64,000 bases of DNA, taken from NCBI GenBank assembly GCA_963820315.1, contig CAWFZK010000048.1:54307-118306 (forward strand), given 5' to 3'. Below are positions 47,388 through 56,203 of the stretch, one piece after another (the stretch's first letter is position 1; every line of letters begins with the position of its first letter). The position numbers were made by a program, and so were the translations under genes. The stretch is from JACVRW01 sp963820315 (GTDB taxonomy: Bacteria > Actinomycetota > Thermoleophilia > Solirubrobacterales > Thermoleophilaceae). Below the pieces are notes generated by a model that had not been told where the DNA came from, made no database searches, and saw only the letters and a list, made by a program, of their open reading frames with translations.

Positions 47388-48278
47388 TTGGCCACTTCAG
47401 CCCCGGCATCCGCTCCCCCGACGCGCGCTCCGGTGCTCGCCGTGGTGGCGGCGCTCGTGACTGTCACCGCCTGGGCCTCCGCGTTCATCGGGATCCGCGA
47501 CGCGGGCGAGCAGATCTCCGCCGGTGCGCTCTCGCTCGGGCGCCTGCTCGTGGGCAGTGCCGCGCTCGGCCTGATAGTCGCGATCCGGCGCGAGCCGCTG
47601 CCGGCGCGCCGCGACCTGCCCTTGATCGCGGTCTGCGGGCTGCTCTGGTTCGGCGTCTACAACGTCGCCCTGAACGAGGCGGAGCGCCATATCGACGCCG
47701 GCACGGCGGCCATGCTCGTCAACGTCGGGCCGATCCTGATCGCGGTACTCGCCGGAGTGCTGCTGCACGAGGGCTTTCCGCGCTCGCTCCTGACCGGCTC
47801 GGCAATCGCCTTCGCGGGCGCGATCGTGATCGGGCTCGCGACCTCCGACGCCGGTCTGGCCGCGAGCGGCGGTGCGGCCCTCTGCCTGGTGGCGGCGCTC
47901 AGCTACGCGGGCGGGGTCGTCTCGCAGAAGCCCGTGCTGGCGCGCGTGTCGGCGCTGCAGGTGACCTTCCTCGCATGCGCGGTCGGCGCGATCGCGTGCC
48001 TGCCGTTCGCTCCGACGCTCGTCGGTGAGCTGGGTGACGCAAGCGGCTCGGCGATCCGCTGGACCGTCTACCTCGGCCTCGTGCCGACCGCGCTCGCCTT
48101 CACGACCTGGGCGTACGCGCTCTCGCACACGACCGCGGGCCGCATGGGCGCGACGACCTACCTGGTGCCGCCGCTCGCGATCCTGATGGCCTGGCTGATC
48201 CTGGACGAGACGCCGCCGGCGCTGGCGATCGCGGGCGGGGCGCTCTGCCTCGTCGGCGTGGTGCTGGCGCGGCGCTAG
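47388..48278 (+). CDS. EamA/DMT-family transporter
   Basis: A 296-residue inner-membrane protein with ten hydrophobic segments arranged as two EamA repeats (about residues 14-143 and 155-292). Typical motifs are TAWASAFIGIRDAG, RLLVGSAALGLIV, YNVALNEAERHIDAGTAAMLVNVGPI and TTYLVPPLAILMAWLILDETP. Such permeases export amino acids, purines or other metabolites. I prefer TTG 47388 because of the upstream TAGCGT; a GTG eight codons earlier is possible. Its TAG interlocks with the stop of the convergent sigma gene in CTAG. Confidence 0.85.
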   Translation: MATSAPASAPPTRAPVLAVVAALVTVTAWASAFIGIRDAGEQISAGALSLGRLLVGSAALGLIVAIRREPLPARRDLPLIAVCGLLWFGVYNVALNEAERHIDAGTAAMLVNVGPILIAVLAGVLLHEGFPRSLLTGSAIAFAGAIVIGLATSDAGLAASGGAALCLVAALSYAGGVVSQKPVLARVSALQVTFLACAVGAIACLPFAPTLVGELGDASGSAIRWTVYLGLVPTALAFTTWAYALSHTTAGRMGATTYLVPPLAILMAWLILDETPPALAIAGGALCLVGVVLARR

Positions 48279-49769
48279 AGGCCCGGGGCGGGCGGCAGCG
48301 GCGGTACGGCCGGCGATGTGCCGGGCTCGCCGGCGGGCGGCGCGGGCGGCGGCACCGGCGTGGTGACCGTGCCCTCGCCGGGCGGCGGAGGCGGCACGGC
48401 CGGCTCGCCGGGCGCGGGCTCGACGGGCTCCGGCTCCTCCTCACGCGGCGGCAGGACCACCGTCGAGGTGTCCTCCTGCACGGGCGCGGGAGCGGGGACC
48501 GGAGCGGGTGCAGGCGCCGGGGCAGGCCACGGGGGCGGGCTCGGGCGCGGCGACGGGCTCGGCCTTGGGCGGCTCGGCCTTCGCAGGCTCCGGCTTGGCC
48601 TTGGCGGCGGCCCGGGCCGGCTTGGTGGCGGGCGGAGCGACTGGCGGGGCAGGGGCGGGTGCCACCGGCGCCTGCGCGACGACGGCGGGCGGGGTGGGAG
48701 CGACCTGGCGGCCCGTGGCGTGCTTCACCTCGACGGCGCCGGCCGTGACGATCACGGCGGCGGCCATGCCGGCGGCGGCCTTGGAAGCGAGCGTGCCGAC
48801 GCCCGCCGAGACCGCGCCGCCCGCGGTGATGCCGCTCGCAGCGCTGGCGGCCATTCCGGCCATCCCGGTGCCGGCCATCCCGGCGCTGCCGCCGGAGGCG
48901 GCCGCCGCGCCCGCACCGCCAACGCCGACCTTCGCCACCCACAGCTTCTTGAGGAACAGGAACGGGACCACCGGATAGACGGCGGCCAGTGCCTTCGTGG
49001 TGGTGCGCAGCTCGCCCTTGAAGATGCGGCAGCGCTCACAGGCCTTGAGGTGGCGGCGCATCGGTGGCGAGGACTTGGCGAGGCCCTCGGCAACCTGGCC
49101 GAGCTCGAGCCGCACCTCCTCGCAGGTCAGCAGGCGCGCCTCGGATGCTTCGGCGAGGGCGACGCGTGCGCGTACGAGCAGCGACTTGACGCTCGGGACG
49201 GTGGTGTCCATCGCCTCGGCGATCTGGTCGTACGAGAGCGCGTCGATCTCGCGCAGGAGCAGCGCCGTGCGCTGGCTCTCCGGCAGCTCCTGGACGTCCG
49301 ACACGATGTGGCGGAACTCCTCGCGCTTGTGGACCGTGTCGGCGGTGCTGGTGCCGCCGTCGCGCTCGAAGACGTCCATCGAGTCCTGCCCGGCCGGCTG
49401 CGGCCTGCGCAGGTGGTTGAGGCAGCGGTTGCGGGCGATCCGGTAGAGCCAGGGGCGCGCGTTGATCGGGCGCTCGTCGGCGCAGATCGCGTTGAAGGCG
49501 GCCGCGAACACCTCCTGGAGCACGTCCTCGGCGTCCTCCTGGGAGCCGAGCATGTGGCGGCAGAAGGCGAGCAGCCGCGGCTGGTAGCGCTGCACGAGCG
49601 ACTCGAAGGCGCCGTGGTGGCCACGCCGAATCAGAGCGACGAGCTTTTCGTCGCTCTGCAGCCGCAAGAGCGGCGAACGCCCGGCAAGCGTGGGCAAGCC
49701 GGCTGATTGCCTTAGAGCAGAAGCTTCCAAGTAGTGACCCCTACGGGTGGGTACCCGCCGCCGAAACAC
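48275..49769 (-). CDS. ECF sigma factor fused to a zinc anti-sigma-like domain and a Pro-rich membrane tail (frameshift)
   Basis: About 498 residues when repaired. Sigma region 2 (DEKLVALIRRGHHGAFESLV, LGSQEDAEDVLQEVFAAAFN, RPWLYRIARNRCLNHLRR) and region 4 (ELPESQRTALLLREIDALSY, SVKSLLVRARVALAE) are complete. Then comes an anti-sigma-type zinc segment, TCEEVRLEL with HLKACERC, a Gly/Ala-rich stretch with a possible membrane helix (GMAAAVIVTAGAVEV), and about 140 residues of Pro/Ala. One extra base near 48527 moves the end (VQEDTSTVVLPPREEEPEPVE) into another frame. The sigma may be self-inhibited or membrane-tethered. The upstream start is uncertain; GTG 49769 opens the frame. Confidence 0.8.
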
Positions 49770-49805
49770 CGTAGCAATGCGGGAGTTGCGCGACTCGGCG
49801 GCAGC

Positions 49806-50210
49806 CTAGGCCGGCGCCGCGCCGTACTCGTCGTCAGTCACGTGCTCGCCCCAGCTCGCGGGGCTGCCCTCGTCGTCGACCTCGTGCATCGCGAGGTGCG
49901 CCATGAAGCGGTCTGGAGCCGCGCCGTGCCAGTGCTCCTCGCCCGGCTCGAAGAAGACGCGGTCGCCGGGCCGGATGACCTCGACGGGCCCGCCGCGCCG
50001 CTGGCAGCGCCCGACGCCCTCGGTCACGTAGATCGTCTGGCCGAAGGGATGCGTGTGCCAGGCGGTCCGGGCGCCCGGCGTGAAGTGGACGCTCGCGGCG
50101 GCAAGACGCGACGGCGCCGCGGGCGCCGCGACCGTATCGATGTAAACGGTGCCGCTGAACCAATCGCTCGGACCGGTCGCGGTCTCGCCTGAGTTGCGGG
50201 TGATCTGCAT
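49806..50210 (-). CDS. cupin-domain protein
   Basis: A 134-residue single-domain cupin from ATG 50210, with AAGGAGG upstream. Cupin motif 1 is ARTAWHTHPFGQTIYVTEGVG, with two His and the downstream Glu of the metal site. Motif 2 is PGDRVFFEPGEEHWHGAAP, with His. The set of ligands (HxH, E, H) suggests a functional metal centre. Similar small cupins act on quercetin-like or organic-acid substrates, or bind ligands; the function is undetermined. tRNA-Leu lies 15 bases upstream in the same direction, so this gene may be read from the tRNA promoter. Confidence 0.85.
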   Translation of the reverse strand: MQITRNSGETATGPSDWFSGTVYIDTVAAPAAPSRLAAASVHFTPGARTAWHTHPFGQTIYVTEGVGRCQRRGGPVEVIRPGDRVFFEPGEEHWHGAAPDRFMAHLAMHEVDDEGSPASWGEHVTDDEYGAAPA

Positions 50211-50225
50211 TGCGGCCTCCTTGGA

Positions 50226-50310
50226 TGCCCGGGGTGGGACTCGAACCCACAATGCTCTTGCGAGCGGCGCCTTTTAAGGGCGCGGGCTGTGCCAATTCGC
50301 CTACCCGGGC
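50226..50310 (-). tRNA. tRNA-Leu (anticodon TAA)
   Basis: An 85-base class II tRNA on the minus strand. The acceptor stem is GCCCGGG/CCCGGGC with discriminator A, and the anticodon stem GCGCC/GGCGC encloses CTTAAAA (anticodon TAA). The long variable arm is built on GCTC/GAGC, and the T arm is GTGGG-TTCGAGT-CCCAC. CCA is not encoded. TACCAT just upstream on the minus strand may be the -10 element. UUA is a rare codon in DNA this GC-rich. Confidence 0.95.
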
Positions 50311-50355
50311 AGGCGCAATGGTAGGCCGGACCTGACTGCGTCCGGCGCTGTCGGG

Positions 50356-50361
50356 TATACA
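50356..50361 (+). promoter_or_regulatory. leaderless-type -10 element of the DUF4235 gene
   Basis: TATACA is followed by exactly 6 bases and the ATG at 50368. Confidence 0.5.
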
Positions 50362-50367
50362 GCGGGC

Positions 50368-50646
50368 ATGGCCAAAGTGCTCTTCATCCCCGTGTCGGTC
50401 ATTGGAGGCCTGATCGCCGGCTTCCTGTCGAAGAAGATCTTCGACCAGGTTTGGGGCCTGATCGACGCGGAGGAGCCGCCGGACTCCAAGCACCGGGACA
50501 TCCAGTGGGGCAAGCTGCTGCTCGCGGGCGCCCTACAGGGGGCGATCTTCCGCGCCGTCAAGGAGGCGTCGGATCACGCCAGCCGGGAGGCCTTCTACAA
50601 GACGACCGGCTCGTGGCCCGGGAAGAAAGCGCCCGAGAAGGAATAA
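50368..50646 (+). CDS. DUF4235 small membrane protein
   Basis: A 92-residue protein. A hydrophobic N-terminal helix (VLFIPVSVIGGLIAGFLSKKIFDQVW) is followed by PPDSKHRDIQWGKLLLAGALQGAIFRAVKEASDHASREAF, matching the DUF4235 layout of two membrane-associated helices. Common in actinobacteria with no known function. The start is supported by TATACA six bases upstream. Divergent from tRNA-Leu. Confidence 0.85.
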   Translation: MAKVLFIPVSVIGGLIAGFLSKKIFDQVWGLIDAEEPPDSKHRDIQWGKLLLAGALQGAIFRAVKEASDHASREAFYKTTGSWPGKKAPEKE

Positions 50647-50774
50647 GGCCACAAGGATCGCCGTACCTCTGCGTTCCAGCCTCTGACGGTTCATAGCCGA
50701 GCTCGGCCCAGGCATGGGTCCTCCGCCCACGGATGGCGGGGGCTGGGCCGGCGGGAGGAAGCAAGGCAGGGGCA

Positions 50775-51213
50775 ATGCGAACGCCGAGCAGTACTTGGAC
50801 GGGTCGCCGCCGTGGGCGCGGTCGCGGTCGCGCTCGCCGGGTTCGTCCTGTTCGGGACGGACGGGAGCTACCAGGTCAAGGCCCGCTTCCTCAACGCGGG
50901 CCAGCTCGTCAAGGGCAATCCGGTGCAGGTCGGCGGCGTCCCTGTCGGCTCGGTCGAGGGCATTCGCATCACGGACGACGGCCAGGCCGAGATCGAGCTC
51001 TCGATCGACGAGCAGCACACGCCGCTGCGGCGCGGCACGCGCGCCGAGCGCCAGACGAACGCGGACAAGCGGCTGCCCTGCCTGCGGCAGCCGCCATCGC
51101 TCTACGACGGGCGCCGCTTCCCGTATCCACGCCGCGGTGAGGCCCCGCTACGCCAGTCGCCGCGCGGAAATGAGGGATCGCCGCCCGCGGGCGACCCCGA
51201 TCCCGCTCGCTGA
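50775..51213 (+). pseudogene. fragment of an MCE/MlaD-domain lipid-transfer protein
   Basis: The frame beginning at ATG 50775 (MRTPS) needs one base removed near 50790, then reads VLGRVAAVGAVAVALAGFVL (membrane anchor) and the MlaD domain start YQVKARFLNAGQLVKGNPVQVGGVPVGSVEGI. Conservation stops after TPLRRGTRAE, where VRQTSLSGxANRYV is expected; the remaining 50 residues are Arg/Pro-rich and unlike the family. Only about 85 residues of a protein normally over 300 long remain, and no other mce or ABC-transport genes are present. It appears to be a truncated, decayed copy. Confidence 0.65.
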
Positions 51214-51479
51214 TACCTCCCGCAACGGCGGAGATTCGGATTCCCTGCCCCGTTGGTGGAAATTCAGGGCATACTGGATTCGTGGTCCCGCTCACGGAGG
51301 AGAGGCGCTGCGCGAGCTATCGGGTTTCCGAAAAGCCCCGTTTTGAAGGGGTTTCCGGTGCGTATACGCACTTCGGGCCCGATGGCGATGTACAGCCTGC
51401 AGCCAGAGCTGGACGAATGTTCGATGGATCCCCTCACGCCCTGCTCAAGCTGTAGCCCAGAAATGCCGAAGTAGACAAA
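51214..51479. other. non-coding stretch with a terminator-like hairpin and a 14-base palindrome
   Basis: No convincing gene in 266 bases. AAGCCCC (51333-51339) pairs with GGGGTTT (51348-51354) as a weak terminator. The perfect palindrome GTGCGTATACGCAC lies at 51358-51371 and could be an operator for the downstream phosphatase gene. AT-richness is higher here than in the genes around it. An 80-codon minus-strand ORF exists but looks random. Confidence 0.45.
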
Positions 51480-53559
51480 GTGGTCCCGTTCCATCCCCTG
51501 CGCCATGAGGCGCGGGTCCGCGCGGCCCGCGCGCTGGCAAGCGTCGCTACGTTCTGCGTAATCGCAGTGGTGCTGCTGGGTGGGAGCGTTGGCGACGAGG
51601 GGGCCACAAGCGCTTCGGCCGCACCGGGCGACCCGGTTCTGGCCACTCCGACCCAGGTCGCTCAGCAGACCGCGCCTCCGCCGGAAGAGGCCCCGCCGAC
51701 CGAGGAGCCGCTGCCTCCGCCGGTCGAGGAGCCGACCGTTCCGCCGGTCGAGCAGCCGCCTGTCGGCGAGACCCCGCCGCCCGTGGAGGAGCCGCCCGCC
51801 GGCGAGACGCCTCCCCCGGCGGAGGAGCCCGCGCCAGTTGACCCGGCGCCGCCCGGCGGTGGCGGCAAGGACGTTCCCGGCGATCCCGTCGAGCCCGACG
51901 AGCCGCCCGTTCCAGACCCCACTGAGCCGTCGCCAGGAGATCCCGGCCCCGCGCCGTCGGGCAACGGCAACGCCGGGCGCCCGGGCATCGGCGATCCCGG
52001 GGATCCGACCCCGAGCGGTGGCAGCAAGGGTGGGGCGACCCCGCCCGCCGAGGCGCCTGCCGGCGGTGGCGAAGGCGGCCAGGGCGGCACTCCGACTGGG
52101 CCGACCACTCCGGGGACGCCGCCCTCATCTGACCCGTCCACCCTTCCCGCAGAGACGACCCTCAAGAATGAGACAGAGGGCCGCGCTTCGCGCCCCGAGC
52201 CCGTTGGCGGCAACCCTTCCGGCAGCGGCTCCCCCGACACCAACTTCGACATCGGCGGCGGTGGCACGGGCGGCACGCTCGGCGTGACCGCCGACGCGCG
52301 TACCGCTGAGCGCCGCCGCGATCGTGGCGGGCGCGATCGACGGCGACGCCGGTGGCGGCGCCGGCGGCGATGGCTCCGGCGGTGGGCAGGACGACGGCGG
52401 CGACGACTCGGCAGTCAACGACGTGCCCGAGCAGTTCGGCCAGGTCTTCGGCAGCGTGCCCGAGCTGCTCGAGTTCGTGCCCGAGTCCTTCAAGATCGCC
52501 CTGGCCGGTCTGGCCGCGCTGTCGATCCTGCTCGGCCTCGGCTACCTGCTGTCGGCGATCCGCAACCGCCGGCTCGAGCGCCAGCGCGGCGAGCTCCTCA
52601 AGGAGGTCGGCCTGCTGCAGACGGCGCTGCTGCCGCCGGTGCCGGATCGGATCGGCGCGCTGCGCACCTCGGTCGCCTACCGGCCCGCCGACGGCCCCGG
52701 CGCGGGTGGCGACTTCTACGACGTGCTGCCGCTGGTCGGCGGGCGCGTCGGCTTCATCCTCGGCGACGTGTCCGGGCACGGGCGCGGTGCTCTGGCCCGC
52801 ACCGCGTTCATGCGCTACACGCTGCGCGCCTACCTCGAGGCCGGACTCGAGCCGCGGGTTGCGCTGCAGGTCGCCGGGCGCGTGATCGACGAGAACCTTG
52901 GTGGGGACTTCGCAACCGTGCTCCTGGCCGTGCACGATCCGGAGACGGGCTCGCTGACGTACGCGAGCGCCGGGCACCCGGCGCCTATCGTCGTCGGCCC
53001 GCAGCCCCACGAGCCCGTTACGACGGGCTCCTCGCCCCCGATTGGCGTGGGCGTGAAGACCGGGCTGCGCCAGACGACGGTGCCACTGGTGCCCGGCGCT
53101 GTCGCTTGTCTGTTCACCGACGGGCTGATGGAGGCCCGCGTCGAGGGCGGCATCCTCGGCCGCGACCGGCTCGAGGAGCTGCTCGCCGAGCTCGGCACCG
53201 GCGCCACCGCGGCCGGGCTGATCGCGAGCGTCCGCGACGAGGCGCGCGTCCTCTCAGACGACATCGCCGCCGTTGTCATCCAGCCGACGACCGCAGCCAC
53301 GGCCGGCCTGTTCCGGACCGAGCAGCTCGAGCTCTCGGCCCGCGAGCTCGACGGCCCTATGGCCGCCAACTTCCTCGAGTCCTGCGGCTTCTCGACGGTC
53401 GAGATCGAGGCCGCCATCTACGACGCCCGCGCGCTCGCCGAGCGCTTCGGCGGCGTCATCCTCCACGTGGTCTTCGGCAACCGCCTGCGCGTCGAGGTTC
53501 TGCCGCGCAACGTGGAGTCGATCGAGGCCGCCTCGCGCCGCGCGGCGGCCACCCGCTAG
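51480..53559 (+). CDS. membrane SpoIIE/PP2C-type phosphatase with Pro-rich outer domain (frameshift)
   Basis: About 692 residues when repaired. A signal or anchor segment (residues about 18-38) precedes 220 residues of Pro/Glu/Gly repeats such as EEPPAGETPPPAEEP. One extra base near 52302 (CGT-A-CCG) shifts the frame; it continues PLSAAAIVAGAIDG, a second membrane helix (IALAGLAALSILLGLGYLL), then the SpoIIE domain: LQTALLPPVPDRIGALRTSVAYRPADG, GGDFYDVLPL (metal Asp), GDVSGHGRGALA and FTDGLMEAR. A C-terminal domain of about 85 residues follows. SpoIIE phosphatases act on anti-anti-sigma factors, so this is probably a stress-signalling sensor. Start GTG 51480 is uncertain. Confidence 0.78.
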
Positions 53560-54440
53560 CGCGCGGGCCAGCCCCTCAGCGCCTCGACCACCGCGCCCGG
53601 CTCGTCCTCGGGGACGTAGTGCGCCGCGCTCTCGACGCGCACGACCTCGGCCTCCGGGAAGAGCTCGACCCACTGCTCGAGGAAGACCGGCTGGAAAACC
53701 GGGTCGCGCATCCCCCAGACGAGCTTGACGGGCACGTGCAGGCGCTCGAGGCCTTCGTGGATCGAGCCCATCAGGCGGGCGCTGCGGTCGCGCTCCGTGA
53801 GCGGGATCTCGCGCTGGAAGGCGAGCGTCCCGACGCGCGACCAGTAGTCCGGGAAGGGCGCGCGGTAGGCGTCCATCATCAGCGGATCGTGCTCGCGCTT
53901 GGCCATCCCGCCCGGGATCGACTCGACGAAGAGGTTGCCGCCGAGCGAGAGGATCTCGCCCAGTCCCTCGGCGCGGAACTCGCGCAGGAAGGGGGGTAGG
54001 AAGCTCGGCAGCTCCCAGGCCCAGGTGTTGATGAGGACGATTCCGGCTAGCCGGTCCATCCGCTCGAGCATCGCCCCGAGGCCGATCGGCCCGCCCCAGT
54101 CATGGGCCACCAGCGTGACGTCACGCAGGTCGAGCTGGTCGATCAGCGCGAGCGCGTTGTGGATGTGGGCCTGGAGCGAGTAGCCCGACAGATAGGGCGG
54201 CTTGTCCGAGCGACCGAAGCCCATGTGATCGAAGGCGACGCAGCGTCGCCCGTCGGCCGACAGCTCCGCGATCGGGCGGCGCCAGAGGTAGCTCCAGGTC
54301 GGGTTGCCGTGCACGAACAGGACCGGGGGCGAGTCGGCAGGGCCCTCGTCGACGTAGTGCAGGCGAACGCGGCCCACGCTTGCGTAGCGGGGCTCGAAGG
54401 GGAAAGTTCCCTGGAAGTCGCCGTCGAGTCCGTCCTTCAT
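53556..54440 (-). CDS. haloalkane dehalogenase-like alpha/beta hydrolase
   Basis: A 294-residue cytoplasmic enzyme. The oxyanion/halide region reads VLFVHGNPTWSYLWRRPI (HGNPTW is the dehalogenase form). The nucleophile elbow VAHDWGGPIGLGAM carries Asp in place of Ser, as in haloalkane dehalogenases. MGFGRSDKP, an acidic residue in VWGMRDPVFQP and the His in ESAAHYVPEDEP complete the site. The natural substrate may be a haloalkane or another ester-like compound. Its stop interlocks with the phosphatase stop in CTAG. A TATAAG element lies upstream on the minus strand. Confidence 0.88.
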   Translation of the reverse strand: MKDGLDGDFQGTFPFEPRYASVGRVRLHYVDEGPADSPPVLFVHGNPTWSYLWRRPIAELSADGRRCVAFDHMGFGRSDKPPYLSGYSLQAHIHNALALIDQLDLRDVTLVAHDWGGPIGLGAMLERMDRLAGIVLINTWAWELPSFLPPFLREFRAEGLGEILSLGGNLFVESIPGGMAKREHDPLMMDAYRAPFPDYWSRVGTLAFQREIPLTERDRSARLMGSIHEGLERLHVPVKLVWGMRDPVFQPVFLEQWVELFPEAEVVRVESAAHYVPEDEPGAVVEALRGWPAR

Positions 54441-54470
54441 CCGAGTCGCTTTCGCTTATACCCGATCCAG

Positions 54471-54476
54471 TAGGCT
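54471..54476 (+). promoter_or_regulatory. leaderless-type -10 element of the ThDP enzyme
   Basis: TAGGCT ends 9 bases before the GTG at 54486, with no Shine-Dalgarno sequence between. Confidence 0.5.
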
Positions 54477-54485
54477 CGCGTCCTC

Positions 54486-56147
54486 GTGTCGACGGGGGCC
54501 GAGACAGAGACGGGCACAGCCCTGCACGGCGGCCGGCTCGTCGCCAAGCGCCTCAAGGCGCATGGCGTGACGAAGCTCTTCACGCTCTCCGGCGGGCATC
54601 TCTTCTCGATCTACGACGGCTGTCGCGAGGAGGGCATCGACATCGTCGACGTCCGCCACGAGCAGTCGGCGGGCTTTGCCGCCGAGGGCTGGGCGAAGGC
54701 GACGCGCGAGCCGGGCGTGTGCGCCCTCACCGCCGGCCCCGGCGTGACGAACGGCATGAGCGCGCTCGCCTCGGCGCAGATGAACGGCACGCCGCTGCTC
54801 GCGCTCGGCGGCCGCGCGCCCGCGCTGCGCTGGGGGATGGGCTCGCTCCAGGAGATCGACCACGTGCCGTTCGTGGCGCCGGTGACGAAGCTGGCGCGGA
54901 CCGCGCAGGAGACGAGCGCGATCCCGTCGCTCGTCGACGAGGCGCTCACCGCCTCGCTCACCCCGCCGTCCGGGCCGACCTTCATCGACTTCCCGATGGA
55001 CCAGGTGTTCATGGAGTCGGACGTCGATGCCGATGCACCCGCGTCGCTTCCCGATCCGGCCGGCATGCCCGGGCCGGACGGCGATGCATTGGAACGCGCA
55101 GCGGCGCTCCTGCGCGACGCGTCGCGGCCGGTCGTGATGGCCGGGACCGGGCTGTACTGGTCGCACGGAGAGCACGCGCTCCAGGCGCTGTGCGAGGAGC
55201 TCTCGATTCCCGTCTTCCTCAACGGCCTGGCGCGCGGCTGCGTGCCGGCGGACCACCCGATGTTCTTCTCGCGCGCCCGCGGCGCCGGCCTCAAGGGCGC
55301 GGACGTCGCGCTCGTCGTCGGCGTCCCGATGGACTTCCGGCTCGGCTTCGGCGGCTCCTTCGGCGACGACACCCAGATCGTCGTGATCGACTCCGCCCGT
55401 CCCGAGCGTGAGCCGCCGCGGGCGGTGGCGGCGGAGCTGTACGGGAGCGTCGCCGTGGCACTCGAGTCGCTGCGGATCGGGGCGAGCGGTGGCTCCACGG
55501 GCCGCTCCCAGTGGATCGCCACGCTGCGCGAAACGGAGAACGAGAAGCGCGCCGCCGAGCAGGACGACCTGACCGACTCACGAGCGCCGCTCCACCCGAT
55601 GCGGGTGTACGGCGAGCTGGCGCAGGTGCTCGACCGCGACGCCATCGTGATCGGCGACGGCGGCGACTTCGTCTCGTTTGCAGGACGCATGATCGACACC
55701 TACGAGCCGGGGTGCTGGATGGATCCCGGCCCCTACGGATGTCTCGGCGCCGGGCCCGGCGCGGCGCTCGCAGCGAAGATCGCCCACCCCGAGCGGCAGG
55801 TGTGCCTGCTGCTCGGCGACGGCGCCTTCGGATTCGCCGGGATGGAGTTCGACACGTACGTCCGCCACGGCGTGCCGGTGGTCGGCGTGATGGGCAACAA
55901 CGGCATCTGGGCGCTGGAGAAGCACCCGATGGAGTTCCTCTATGGCTACTCGGTCGCGGCGGACCTCCAGCCCGGCTGTCGCTACGACGAGGTGGTGCGC
56001 GCGCTGGGGGGCCACGGCGAGCTCGTGACCACCCCGGACGAGCTGCGACCGGCGCTCGAGCGGGCCTTCTCGTCAGGCAAGCCGGCGCTCGTCAACGTGC
56101 TCACCGATCCGGAGGTCGTGTACCCGCGAAGGGCGAATCTGGCCTAG
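54486..56147 (+). CDS. thiamine-diphosphate enzyme, acetolactate synthase-like
   Basis: A 553-residue enzyme with the three domains of the ThDP decarboxylase/synthase group. The N-terminal Pyr domain carries the catalytic Glu in DVRHEQSAGFAAEGWAKAT. The middle domain includes RPVVMAGTGLYWSHGEHAL. The C-terminal PP domain has the cofactor motif GDGAFGFAGMEFDTYVRHGVPVVGVMGNN (GDG...NN). It resembles large-subunit IlvB/IlvG proteins, but no small subunit or ilv genes accompany it. Oxalyl-CoA decarboxylase-type or other 2-keto-acid chemistry is possible. Divergent from the dehalogenase-like gene. Confidence 0.85.
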   Translation: MSTGAETETGTALHGGRLVAKRLKAHGVTKLFTLSGGHLFSIYDGCREEGIDIVDVRHEQSAGFAAEGWAKATREPGVCALTAGPGVTNGMSALASAQMNGTPLLALGGRAPALRWGMGSLQEIDHVPFVAPVTKLARTAQETSAIPSLVDEALTASLTPPSGPTFIDFPMDQVFMESDVDADAPASLPDPAGMPGPDGDALERAAALLRDASRPVVMAGTGLYWSHGEHALQALCEELSIPVFLNGLARGCVPADHPMFFSRARGAGLKGADVALVVGVPMDFRLGFGGSFGDDTQIVVIDSARPEREPPRAVAAELYGSVAVALESLRIGASGGSTGRSQWIATLRETENEKRAAEQDDLTDSRAPLHPMRVYGELAQVLDRDAIVIGDGGDFVSFAGRMIDTYEPGCWMDPGPYGCLGAGPGAALAAKIAHPERQVCLLLGDGAFGFAGMEFDTYVRHGVPVVGVMGNNGIWALEKHPMEFLYGYSVAADLQPGCRYDEVVRALGGHGELVTTPDELRPALERAFSSGKPALVNVLTDPEVVYPRRANLA

Positions 56148-56191
56148 GCAAAACATTCGGGCCCGACCTATCTTTGGGGCCGCTGGTCGGT

Positions 56192-56197
56192 TATAGT
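56192..56197 (+). promoter_or_regulatory. -10 element for a possible small RNA
   Basis: TATAGT, one base from the consensus hexamer, lies in the gap after the ThDP gene with no start codon in leaderless position. It would start a transcript near 56204. A good -35 hexamer is not evident. Confidence 0.45.
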
Positions 56198-56203
56198 GTC
56201 GAG

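Noticed and set aside
51264..51506. An 80-codon minus-strand ORF in the gap before the SpoIIE phosphatase
   Set aside because: No ribosome-binding site or -10 element in position, no coding-like codon use, and it runs over the palindrome and the weak terminator.
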